Below are positions 1 to 7,787 of a DNA stretch of 22,500 nucleotides, in pieces; the first letter of the stretch is position 1, and each line of letters starts with the position of its first letter. This DNA is from Chara braunii (Eukaryota > Streptophyta > Charophyceae > Charales > Characeae). The position numbers and the translations under genes are program-made. The notes under the pieces were generated by a model that saw nothing but the letters and a program-made list of their open reading frames with translations, searched no databases and had not been told where the DNA came from. Location: contig BFEA01000050.1 of the NCBI GenBank assembly GCA_003427395.1, positions 2,169,226 to 2,191,725 on the forward strand, given 5' to 3'.

Positions 1-438
1 CCCCCCCCCTCCCCCGCCCTCTTCCCCTCGTCACTCTCGGGGAGTTTACCACGAAAGTTCATCTGAGTCGAGGAGATTCCAATTCCACCTCCACCAAATA
101 GGCGCTATCGCTCGCTCCTCGAAACTCTTCAGGAAAAAAGAAAAAAAAAGAAAAAAAAAAAAAGCGACGAAAATTTACTACTACTACTACTACTACAGTC
201 GGAAAAAGAATTGAAGTCAACAAAAAAAAAAAAATGAAATTAAAAAAAGAAGAAAAAAAAGAATTGCCGTACGGTCGTACGGACAAACGAATGGACAAAC
301 GAATGGACAAACGAATGGACAAACGAATGGATGAATCCCTTGACGAACATCATCAGGTTACGACTGGCTGCAACCCTAACCCTTAGAGCGAATATATGTA
401 CACCACTATAGTTAAGATTAACAACCAGATGAGGGGAA
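1..438. other. Non-coding flank with simple repeats
   Basis: This is the DNA downstream of the minus-strand gene ending at 439, and no gene is recognised in it. It holds a C-rich start, A-rich low-complexity sequence at about 133-262, a short (TAC)n run at about 176-195 and a 12-bp tandem repeat at 282-329. Long open frames here are products of low-complexity sequence (phenylalanine, serine or arginine runs). The gene's 3' UTR and polyadenylation site should lie here, but no signal stands out. Confidence 0.6.
282..329. repeat. 12-bp tandem repeat, four units
   Basis: The unit GACAAACGAATG is repeated four times exactly (282-293, 294-305, 306-317, 318-329). It is preceded by a short palindromic stretch built from CCGTACGG. 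It is a minisatellite with no sign of function. Confidence 0.9.
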
Positions 439-1149
439 TCAGACCCCAATGACCTCCACTTCCCCCTCCACTTCCCCCTCCTCTTCCACTTCGTCTTCCT
501 CCTCCCCCTCCTCCTCGCGCTCTGAAGACGGTTTCCTTTGCTGCTGCTGCTGCTGCTGCTGCGCCTTCGCAGACGCAAGGTCCTGAGCCCGAAGCTGCCT
601 GATATACCCTCGAGCGCACCTCCTAAACCTCCTGCCCCGGACGTCTATCTCTCCTTCTTCCAAGGGATCCCGACCATAGATCTCCCCGTAGCACGTAGGA
701 GCCATGCACTTCAGAACGCAGTTCTCCATGTCAACAAGTGACCCGGTGCAGGTCCCCGTCGAGTCCAAAGCCACATCCTGCACGCATTTCTCTCTTCTAG
801 CTGTCAAAGCGTTGCGAGCGTCGTCTTTCGTCCACGTGGCTACGGCCTCGCCTTTCGTCCACGTGGCTACGGCCTCGCCTTTCGTCCACGTGGCTGCGGC
901 CTCGCCTTTCGTCCACGTGGCTGCGCCTCCGCCTCCCTCTGTTGCCCCCTCTTCACCGCCTTCACCAGCACTACCGATAGCAGACACACTAACGTCATCA
1001 GCTTCAGCGGCCGTAGCGCCGCTGCTAGGGAAAAGCCCGACATCTGCAGCCACGAACATGGCTATGGCCATAACCACCATCAAGTAGCAAACGCCCCATG
1101 TCCTTGTAGTGCGCCTCGCCGAACACTTTCTTGTCGTCGGCCCCTCCAT
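439..1149 (-). CDS. DUF4787-like small secreted/membrane-anchored protein
   Basis: The predicted protein has 236 residues. The frame is open back to 1527, but I chose the ATG at 1149-1147 because the upstream part reads as CT-rich 5' UTR and repeat. Residues about 18-36 form a hydrophobic segment after a basic N-terminus (signal peptide or signal anchor). A 9-residue repeat of the type ATWTKGEAV follows, about four copies. Next is a Cys-rich core with KCVQD, MENCVLKCMAPTCY, EIYGRDPLEEGEIDV and RRCARGY, seven cysteines in all. The ENCV-C-CY-IYG-DPLEEGE pattern resembles the plant family DUF4787 as I remember it; its function is unknown. The C-terminus has an eight-Gln run and a Glu-rich tail. 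Homologues are usually smaller, so the repeat and tails look like lineage additions. No intron is needed, though terminal exons cannot be excluded. Confidence 0.6.
   Translation of the reverse strand: MEGPTTRKCSARRTTRTWGVCYLMVVMAIAMFVAADVGLFPSSGATAAEADDVSVSAIGSAGEGGEEGATEGGGGAATWTKGEAAATWTKGEAVATWTKGEAVATWTKDDARNALTARREKCVQDVALDSTGTCTGSLVDMENCVLKCMAPTCYGEIYGRDPLEEGEIDVRGRRFRRCARGYIRQLRAQDLASAKAQQQQQQQQRKPSSEREEEGEEEDEVEEEGEVEGEVEVIGV
540..561. repeat. CTG/CAG trinucleotide run coding for poly-Gln
   Basis: An uninterrupted (CTG)n on the plus strand reads as CAG on the coding strand and gives a run of eight glutamines near the C-terminus of the DUF4787-like protein. It is likely length-polymorphic. 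Confidence 0.85.
826..930. repeat. 27-bp in-frame coding minisatellite, about four units
   Basis: The unit containing TTTCGTCCACGTGGCT recurs every 27 bp, four times. Because the period is a multiple of three, it adds nine-residue repeats to the minus-strand protein without breaking the frame. The last unit diverges to TKDDA. Confidence 0.9.
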
Positions 1150-1520
1150 CGCTGTCCTTCTTCTTGATCCCTCCTCCCTCCCTCGCTCCCCTGCGCTGAG
1201 ATCACCACCACATGTATTCAGAAACACCTTCCCAACCACAGACGGATTCACAAGAGTCATTACATGCGGGGGAGGGAGGGAGAGGAGCGAGAGGAGCGAG
1301 AGGAGCGAGAGGAGAGAGAGGAGGGGGAGGTATGGTAGGGAGAGAGTGTGTGCAAAGCAGGTAAGCAGTTGAAACGAGAGAACGAGACCGTCACGCACAC
1401 ACAAACGCGAGCCATAGCTTCGCCTGCACGGTAGACCTTTTTCCGCAAGAAATTGCTCATGCCAGGGCGTAGCGCCCTGTAACTGGACAATAGGTGGAAA
1501 GGTTCTCCCTTCTTGGGTGG
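1150..1520 (-). promoter_or_regulatory. Probable 5' UTR/promoter region, CT-rich on the gene's strand
   Basis: Upstream of the gene's ATG, the plus strand at about 1265-1345 is purine-rich with a 9-bp tandem unit (GAGAGGAGC type). On the gene's strand this is a polypyrimidine CT tract of the kind common in plant 5' UTRs. No convincing TATA box is placed. A copy of the 23-bp repeat described at 2285 closes the region at 1498-1520. Confidence 0.35.
1498..1520 (+). repeat. Solo copy of 23-bp dispersed repeat
   Basis: This 23-mer starts AAAGGTTCTCCC and ends TCTTGGGTGG. It matches the tandem units at 2285-2353 and differs from the first at one base. Confidence 0.85.
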
Positions 1521-1636
1521 CAATCACTATATATATACATATGTAGAGTTTTCCATCTGGTGTGGGTGAGTGATAGTCTACTTTGATTTTGGTTAAGGTA
1601 GATTATCATTTACAGTGTAATCAGTGAGGGGATTCT

Positions 1637-1700
1637 GCAGACTGTTGAGGGTTCAGCGTCCTGATGAGTAGGTAGGTGAAACTCCGACGAAACAGTTTGT
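1637..1700 (+). ncRNA. Candidate type III hammerhead ribozyme
   Basis: All core positions fit. CTGATGA (C3-A9) is at 1661-1667, G10.1 at 1668 and C11.1 at 1688, and GAAA (G12-A15.1) is at 1689-1692. Stem III pairs 1637-1645 with 1692-1700 over nine base pairs, two of them G-U, and places U16.1 at 1645 and H17 (U) at 1646. Cleavage is expected between 1646 and 1647. Stem II (1668-1688) closes GUAGG with CCGAC, with one A-G mismatch. Stem I (1647-1660) is weak: G-C and A-U next to the core, then a G-G mismatch. Open stem III is the arrangement found in plant retrozyme hammerheads. Only one copy is seen, so no retrozyme is defined, and activity is uncertain. Confidence 0.55.
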
Positions 1701-1704
1701 CACA

Positions 1705-1813
1705 GCCCCTCGTTTGTTGTCCTCTTCTCTCTCTCTGCCTACGGTTTACCGGGCAGTTNGCCCCTCGTTTGTTGTCCTCTTCTCTCTCTCTGCCTACGGT
1801 TTACCGGGCAGTT
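1705..1813. repeat. Exact 54-bp duplication separated by one N
   Basis: Positions 1705-1758 and 1760-1813 are identical by eye and are separated by the single ambiguous base at 1759. This looks like a failed overlap at a gap closure, though a real tandem duplication is possible. Confidence 0.9.
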
Positions 1814-1854
1814 CTATTTGTGACGATATATATATATCGTCACAAACAGAACTG
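1809..1854. repeat. Near-perfect AT-rich palindrome
   Basis: The two 23-bp arms differ at one base pair; the inner 30 bp, from TTTGTGACG to CGTCACAAA around a TA run, is a perfect palindrome. The arm motif CTGTTTGTGACGATATAT occurs again at 1879-1896. It would form a strong hairpin or cruciform. Confidence 0.85.
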
Positions 1855-2284
1855 TATATATATATACATATATCGTATCTGTTTGTGACGATATATATAT
1901 AAACCTGTCATCCACGTGGCTGGCCTTGTACGTAAAAGGTGACGAACAGGTGGGGCTTTCCTTCCTTACTTCTTTTTCTTTTTCTTGTTCTGTCTTTTTC
2001 CGCCTTTGCGCTCTGATTTCCGGTGTGACAAATATATATTGGCAATGATTGGATCAATTTGATCTTTGGTATGGATGATCCCTCCGTCGGGATAGCAATC
2101 TTGTACTGGTTGTGATGCGTAGTTTTACGGGATGCAGATCGTCGTGCATTCGGGTGTGGGACTGCCACCTGGCGACTGCCTTGCCCTCCAAGACGAAGGG
2201 CTGAGTTGTAATGATTTGATTGTAATTGGCCCTGAGAATGGGGTCGCGAAAACAAGGATAAGTTGTGTGCAAAAAAAAAAAAAA

Positions 2285-2375
2285 AAAGGTTCTCCCGTCT
2301 TGGGTGGAAAGGTCCTCCTTTCTTGGGTGGAAAGGGTATCCAGTCTTGGGTGGAAAGGTTCGCCCGTCCCTTCAA
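2285..2375 (+). repeat. 23-bp minisatellite, three units plus a partial fourth
   Basis: Units are 2285-2307, 2308-2330 and 2331-2353, each starting AAAGG and ending TCTTGGGTGG, with a partial fourth from 2354. The run follows an A17-like tract. A solo unit sits at 1498-1520, so the sequence is both dispersed and tandem. Confidence 0.85.
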
Positions 2376-2696
2376 ATGGGCAGACTTTCACGGATGATGA
2401 TGACAAGCTGTTTTATTCATTCAGATCTGTTGTGGGATCACTCGTCTACTAGGCCCAGATAATCAAAGTTCAGTTTTGACAGCCATTGTGACTGAGAGGG
2501 CTTGAGGGTACAAGTCTTTAGCAATTGCATTTGGTTCTTTGCCTTGCTGTTTCTTTTTACCTCGGTGCTTCTAGGCATGTGCTACTTCAGGGGTTCTTCC
2601 TGGTGTTCATTTCCTGATTGTTTATCCCGGGTAGACTGTCGGGACCCCAGGCTCAATTTCTACTTCCTTTATTTATACAAGTGGACCGGCGAAACG

Positions 2697-2698
2697 CA

Positions 2699-2729
<31 letters not shown>

Positions 2730-2738
2730 GCGCGCGCG
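2697..2738. repeat. (CA)9(CG)12 dinucleotide tract
   Basis: An uninterrupted alternating purine-pyrimidine run: nine CA then twelve CG. Such sequence is known to favour Z-DNA under negative supercoiling. Confidence 0.95.
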
Positions 2739-2853
2739 CATGCAGTAGTGTATTCATTCGATTTTGCTCATCCTATGGATGGAAGTAGCGTGAGGCCAGT
2801 CGCAGGGTTGGAGACTTACCTGTTGGCCGGTGCGTTGCTCATCCTATCGATGG

Positions 2854-2857
<4 letters not shown>

Positions 2858-2886
<29 letters not shown>
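2858..2886. repeat. (CT)n microsatellite
   Basis: About fourteen CT dinucleotides. The 19 bp TGCTCATCCTATSGATGGA just upstream also occur at about 2765, so a small local duplication precedes the tract. Confidence 0.9.
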
Positions 2887-2890
<4 letters not shown>

Positions 2891-3386
2891 CCGGGTGTCG
2901 CTTCGCCCGACGCTCGAGCGAGCAGTCCTCCCGCCACTTCTCTCGTCTCTCTCTGTGTCTCCGCGCCCAGCGCATGTCGCTTCGGCCCCTCGCCTGCAAG
3001 CCCCCGCCACACTTCGACCGCCCCCGTCCCCTGCCACCCGTGCCCCGGTCCGACTAGCCAAGAGGACTGGATTTCAAGGCTGAGCATGTGGACGTATTCG
3101 TGGCGAAGTGCAGGAAATCTCGATTGAACTGCTTTTCTGCATCTACGCAGACCACATGTCCAGATTGAGGAGATGAATCCAATCCTCTTTGCCAGGGGGA
3201 CCTCGCCCCCGCTCCGGCCTTCCTTTCCCCACGGACCACGTCCAACAGCGTTCCCGCGACTCTGTGCTTCCTCGGCCGCCGGCACCCGGCGCGATTCGCT
3301 TCCCAGTGCCGGGCCGGACCCTCCCTCGGCCCTCGAGTGTCCCGCTCGGCCCGCGCGGTGCCGGCCCGGTTTCTGCTGGGCCCAAT

Positions 3387-3463
3387 GCTGGGCCCTTTGC
3401 AAGCCTTAGAGGTAAAAAAAGAAATAGAGCCCCACGCTGGGCCCTTTGCAAGCGTTAGAGGTA
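3387..3463. repeat. 28-bp direct repeat, period 49
   Basis: The sequence from GCTGGGCCC to TTAGAGGTA occurs at 3387-3414 and 3436-3463 with one mismatch. The intervening 21 bp begins with an A run. Confidence 0.85.
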
Positions 3464-3465
3464 TG

Positions 3466-3468
<3 letters not shown>

Positions 3469-3502
<34 letters not shown>
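3469..3502. repeat. Poly(T) tract
   Basis: An uninterrupted run of about 34 T. The flanks GAGGTATGGAG (left) and GAGGTACAGAG (right) are alike at nine of eleven positions, which could be a decayed target-site duplication around a retroposon tail on the minus strand, but this is weak. Confidence 0.7.
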
Positions 3503-3503
<1 letters not shown>

Positions 3504-3957
3504 AGGTACAGAGATCTTTCGTTTTGCTACTTGCTGAAAGGCCCAAGACTGGATAAGGTGGGGGTGCTTTCCTCACTCATACTTACCCAGCCAATTCTTT
3601 GGGACCAACTTCAAGTTCCAAGGGTACCAAAGCCCTGCGGCACCTTATTCAGCCCTGGACTGTTGATGGGGTAGAGTGCTCATAGTAGGCCCTACCAGCA
3701 GTTGACATGTGGAGGCCCTACCACCCTGATTTGAAAATTAATGTCTGAAGCTGGTGGGCTATAAACGGTTACACCCATTACCTATTTGCTAAAGGCAACT
3801 CACCCTGATCATGAATGTATATGAGATATCTCTCCAGTTCCATACAGTCATTCAAGTTATGAGGGTGCAAAGCTAATCTCTTCTCGGATCTTCCATATTC
3901 TCTTGTGCTATACTAGCATCCCAAGCTTGAACCGCTCTTTCTGAACCATCACAAACC

Positions 3958-4017
3958 AAAGAAGAGGAAGAAGAAGAAGGAGGAGGAGGAGGAGAAACAG
4001 AAGAAGAAGAACGAAAC
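3958..4017. repeat. GAA/GGA microsatellite at the 3' edge of the Penelope-like element
   Basis: Imperfect GAA and GGA triplets run up to the element's 3' boundary at about 4018. The other outer edge (11224 onward) is also GAA-rich in the same orientation, so the element appears to sit inside one GAA microsatellite. Confidence 0.8.
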
Positions 4018-4989
4018 GAACGAAACAGAAATGGCGAGGCCAATCACCACTCGTCCATGCTTACAGATATGTCAGAAACCTACATGGACAGTCAAGCTCA
4101 CGAACGCGCACATTCCCCGACGCGTTTCGCCTGGTTGCGCACCAGGCTTATCAAGGGGTGAACCACACTCCCGCATCCACCAGACTGACCGCCTTGAGCT
4201 CTGAGGGCCGTTCTGGCCTTGCCCTCACTTATACAGCACTCGTGCCTCTTCGCACGTGTAACAACCTGGCGTAGGCACTCCCTGCACTACGCATAACAGA
4301 ACGGAGTCGCCTTGCCTACACCCCACCAGACCTCACGTGTGCGCCCGCATTGCGCTCGCTGTGTCCGTTCTAGCACGTGCACCGGTCTGCCACGGGGCCT
4401 CCGGGCGCAAAAACAACTCGTTAGAGCCTGAAAATGTCTAGGTACATCCGTTCTGTGCTTTGGTCCCTGCCGGGTATAAGCCCTACCCGTTTTTTTCCTC
4501 TCTCTCTCGTGTTTCCCGCCGGACTCCCTCACGGACGANCTAAAAGTACGTACCTAAATCCTTATTATACTATTTCCTAGCTTGCTATCCCGCTTCTTAT
4601 GGTACCATTCCCCCGGTATTTCCCCACTCAGCAACCCCCTCGGCTCTTCCTTCCCTCGGCTTGTTCCCCGCTTAACTGCCCGCTTCTGACGCGTCCAACG
4701 TTTCTATTTCATGCTCCGTATCTACTATACAGTCCGACAATTCTACTATCGGGCGTCCTACGCAGCTCTACTATGGTACATAAAATTACAACCCGGTATC
4801 AGGTACCGGGACCCCCCTGTTCCCGCCCGTTTAAGCGGGGGGACACACCCCCCTCACTCGCGGGATCACTTCATTCTCCTCCTGCCGGACTGCGTCTCGC
4901 AAATTGCACCAGTCCTTCAGCTAGCATCTGCCATGCTTCGCTGAAGGAACTGGTAACTCTGGCAAACTTCGCCAGAGTGTGGAAGAAGA
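4018..4989 (-). repeat. Pseudo-LTR copy 1 (3' end of the element)
   Basis: It covers the element's 3' UTR and the last codons of the RT. It aligns to 10271-11239 with about 32 substitutions and a few 1-2 base indels counted by eye, roughly 96-97% identity. It contains one N at 4539 where the other copy has G. Confidence 0.9.
4115..4158 (-). ncRNA. Hammerhead ribozyme (type I), pseudo-LTR copy 1
   Basis: Minus strand, reading down: stem I CCCC (4158-4155); core UUGAUAA (4154-4148); stem II GCCUGGU with ACCAGGC, seven perfect pairs around loop GCGCA (4147-4129); GAAA (4128-4125); CGCG, then U16.1 (4120) and C17 (4119); stem I GGGG (4118-4115). Cleavage is expected between 4119 and 4118. Against the consensus CUGANGA only positions 3 and 8 differ, and U3-A8 keeps the Watson-Crick pair that C3-G8 makes. 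Stem III is the self-complementary ACGCGU, too short for a stable monomer and suited to the dimeric fold described for PLE hammerheads. Activity is inferred, not shown. Confidence 0.75.
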
Positions 4990-5860
4990 GCGCCGGGGGG
5001 TAGCCCCGACGCCTGAGTTCACAACTCATCTCCAACACTGGGGTGATGACCATCAGTGGTTCGCTAGCATGTCGTTGGATCCTGTGAAAAGCAGCTGTAA
5101 TTGCTTCGGCTTTGACTTTCTTCTCAGAGTAGGAGTTGTAGTCTTGGAATGAACGGAAGAGAAGCTCTCCACTCCCGACACAGTCATGGTTCTTGTTCTT
5201 TGGCCGAACCAAAAACCGGATGGGACAAGGTATTGCTGTGATTCTTGTGCCCTGAAAATCCCAAGAATTTGAGCCGTCATCTGTTCGAACCAATAGCAAC
5301 TGCTCCCCATATGCTTCCGCGAACCTTCGTTGGATCTGCCTTCCTCTTGCGATGCTGCTTGGTTCCGACAAATCGCACTTAACCACCAGGGTGACGTCGT
5401 CTACCAAGCGCACTCCATGTACCAGTTTCTGGTCATTCCCCAATGATCCGAGGAATTCCGCCTCGTACCTCGCGCACAACGTATATGAGAGTGGGGGGCT
5501 GGAATTCTTTCCCATGGGAATCCCAATCACTTGCTTTAAAATCTTCCCTTTGCTCATCACGTATGTGTTCTCGAGCTCGAAGGTGACCAGTTGCCTAATC
5601 ATAGCAAACTTCAGATCAACATATCACGGACCCAGGCTCTTCTTATTAAGGACAATAACACTCCCTCTCCGGTTGAGGCTGACTCTTGTCACGTCCTTCT
5701 CTTCCCACTGACACAGCAACCAGTCGACCGCCTTGATAATCATCGGGTGTGGCAAGGAGGTGAACATCTCTTTAATATCGTAACTTGCTGCCATTGGAAA
5801 CCCTTCCTCATCCTTCCCCTTCCCCCTGCCGCTTGCTGCACCGAGGTTGCCAATAAGTAG
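4871..5860 (-). pseudogene. Penelope-like reverse transcriptase, catalytic half (motifs A-C and thumb)
   Basis: This frame carries the RT active site. Motif A is DIKEMFTSLPH, with the catalytic Asp at 5779-5777. Motif B is IGIPMGKNSSPPLS near 5527-5486. Motif C is RLVDDVTLVV, with the two Asp at 5401-5396. The C-terminal thumb region runs to the stop at 4871. All three catalytic aspartates are kept. A TGA at 5626-5624 interrupts the frame between motifs A and B. The frame upstream of about 5860 is different, so a frameshift separates this piece from the N-terminal half. The enzyme would copy element RNA at the nicked target in the nucleus. Confidence 0.85.
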
Positions 5861-7305
5861 TTAGGTAGCCTTGAGGTTGAATGTCTCACCCCTGGCGCTT
5901 TCTCTAGCAGGAAATTGAGTGCCTTGGCTAACCTTCTGCTGGTTGTCCTGGCTCCATCCGCGCAAGCTGGTGCAATTGGTCTCCACCGATTGAGGTCCTT
6001 GTTCTTTGGGAGGACGTACGCTTGCCCGATCTTCGCTGCAGGGTTCCACGCCCCGATCTTGTCCAGTTGTCTTTGCTTGTAGCCTCTCCTAATCTGGGCT
6101 AGCAACTCCTTTTCCTTCATGCATTTCACTTCCTCATAGGCCGCATTCAACGGAAACATCAGCTGTAACTCGTGGTGATATGTGGTTGGGCACATAACCA
6201 CTATATCACCGGGGTTCCTATCCACGAGCACCGCTACCAGGTGTTTCAGTTTCCTGGCTAACTCCGGTGCTTCTTCCTCCGTGCTTGCTGCACTTTCCCT
6301 CCCTTCCCTATTGACGCAATTCTCAAGCATTGTCCCTTTAACCTCTAGTAAATCTTCCTTCCTCATCACTCCATTTAGTGCCCGCTCGACTTCTCTCTGC
6401 ATTGTCCTCTGCTCGACCCCAGTGGTGTTCTGCAGAATATTTTTCCCATTGTAGAGGAAACTCGGTATCGCAGGGTACTGTACAATTCTGAGCAACACAT
6501 GCCCACCTTCCCTGGGCAAGTCTTCATCTTTGCATGTACATTCGACCACCGGCTCTTTTGCTGACATGCGATGATTGGTGAGAAGCTCCTCGACGTTCTT
6601 GTTGCATCCCCATACAACTCTGATCCGCTGCTTCAACACCAATTTTAACACCGGGTGGATTCTGCTGCTTCCCACCGCAGCTGCGACTCTCTCTTATCCT
6701 TCTCTTCCTTAGTCTATGGCTGTAGGTGACCTTGACATTCACCTTCTTCTTAACTTCCACGCCTGTCTTCTTCCGTACAACGTCCGCTATCATTTCCTTC
6801 AGTACCCTCCTTGTTGTCTTCGTCTTGAACTTGCGCGCACTGCGGTATAGGAAAATTAGCTTCGGAATATCGAAGTTTTTCAACTCCCCCTTCTTCCTCG
6901 GCATCTCGAGCAACTGTCTGAGGTATCCTTTCCCCCTCAGCTGTGCATTTTCTGCCTTCTCTACCGGGGCAATCCGAAACTGCCCCCCCGCCTCCATCAT
7001 GCACTTGCCTCGTGCAAGCGGGACTTTCCCTTCATCGGTCCTCACTGTGGACGTGCCATATAACCTCTTGACGATCGACCACTTCTCGCCCCACACCTGA
7101 CCACCTGAGCTGGCCAGTGTAATGTTTTTCCCGCCCGCTCTACTCACCTCTTCGAGCAGCGTACTTGGCTTGCATTCCTCCTTCCGGTGGCGAGATCCGT
7201 AAACACTATCAGGGTGCTTCTCCGAACAGCTGGCCCAACTGCCTTCTTCGCCCTCTCCTTCCGTCCCGGTCTCGCCTTGTTCTTCGCTCTCACTGTTCTT
7301 CCAAT
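5861..7305 (-). pseudogene. Penelope-like RT, linker and N-terminal half (frameshifted)
   Basis: Two overlapping frames make this part. From 7305 to about 6690 the product is basic and includes KEMIADVVRKKTG and KVNVKVTYSHRLRKRR. From about 6698 to 5861 the frame moves by one and holds VECTCKDEDLP (a C-x-C motif), LVDRNPGDIVVMCP and NRWRPIAPACADG. The last two resemble RT motifs 1 and 2 of PLEs. The first frame overlaps the end of the endonuclease ORF by a few codons in another register, so EN and RT were probably one protein now split by indels. Near 5860-5900 the reading again alternates between frames. All shifts look like decay, since nothing at the sites resembles a programmed slip. Confidence 0.7.
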
Positions 7306-7787
7306 GTGTTCAGTGATGGTGACAACCTGCCTATGAAGGTTCCTTCCAGTCTTACGAGGTCATAACCTACTCCTGTGGCTAATGGGAGTACCAAGTACTT
7401 ACCCCAACCAAACCTCCTAAGAAAAGCATATAGCTTTGCCCCATGCCCCTTGGTCCCTAATTCAACACACCGTATGTGCTCCCACCACCTTTCCCCTGCA
7501 CCCCGTATAGTCTGTCCTATGTATATCCTCTTGCACCACGGGGACACCAGGCAGTATACTGCAGGTCCACTAAGGTCAAAGAAATCATGGTCTTTAGGCA
7601 CGAACGAGAGAAGCTTCGAGGCCCAGGGAACCTGCCTCGCCAACGTCAGGAGTAGAAACACCGCTATAATCACCTGCTCGACAGTAATCTTGAACCTTGT
7701 CATACCGTAATTCCCCCAGAGTGCGTCTCTCAGGCCCATGAATGATAGTAGCCTAGCCCGGAGCAGCTTCGTTGGGGGTGGACACCG
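7290..7787 (-). CDS. GIY-YIG endonuclease domain of the Penelope-like element
   Basis: This domain would nick the target DNA for retrotransposition. Numbering from the ATG at 7739, the GIY position is VY (61-62) and YIG is 73-75. R84 and H88 fit the catalytic Arg and the His of I-TevI-type enzymes, E132 (in RLEGTFIGRL) the metal-binding Glu and N144 the conserved Asn. No CCHH zinc finger lies between VY and YIG, unlike canonical Penelope endonucleases. The frame is continuous with ORF1 upstream except for one TGA (7790-7788), so residues before M1 are also open. It ends at TGA 7292-7290, overlapping the next frame. All catalytic positions appear intact. Confidence 0.85.
   Translation of the reverse strand, partial: RCPPPTKLLRARLLSFMGLRDALWGNYGMTRFKITVEQVIIAVFLLLTLARQVPWASKLLSFVPKDHDFFDLSGPAVYCLVSPWCKRIYIGQTIRGAGERWWEHIRCVELGTKGHGAKLYAFLRRFGWGKYLVLPLATGVGYDLVRLEGTFIGRLSPSLNTLEEQ

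Larger units (their letters stand above)
1521..4017. other. Intergenic region with no recognised protein gene
   Basis: About 2.5 kb lie between the host gene and the Penelope-like element. It carries a candidate hammerhead ribozyme, a duplication, palindromes and simple repeats, each listed separately. The open frames (for example 2502-3083 plus and 2839-3402 minus) are made of translated CA/CG and CT repeats or GC-rich sequence and show no domain. The stretch 3503-3957 is ordinary-looking unique sequence in which I see nothing. Confidence 0.6.

Noticed and set aside
371-383. AACCCTAACCCTT as an interstitial telomere repeat
   Set aside because: Only about two imperfect units, too short to distinguish from chance.
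826-930. Regular 27-bp repeats as a CRISPR array
   Set aside because: Units are contiguous with no spacers, lie inside a coding frame, and the genome is eukaryotic.
1809-1900. Inverted repeats as terminal inverted repeats of a MITE
   Set aside because: The arms are nearly adjacent and no internal element or target duplication is seen.
2502-3083. Plus-strand 193-residue frame with a hydrophobic N-terminus
   Set aside because: Its middle is translated CA/CG and CT repeats, and no family features are visible.
4599-5003. Plus-strand frame overlapping the RT 3' end
   Set aside because: It is antisense to the RT C-terminus and 3' UTR and recurs only because that segment is duplicated at 10850.
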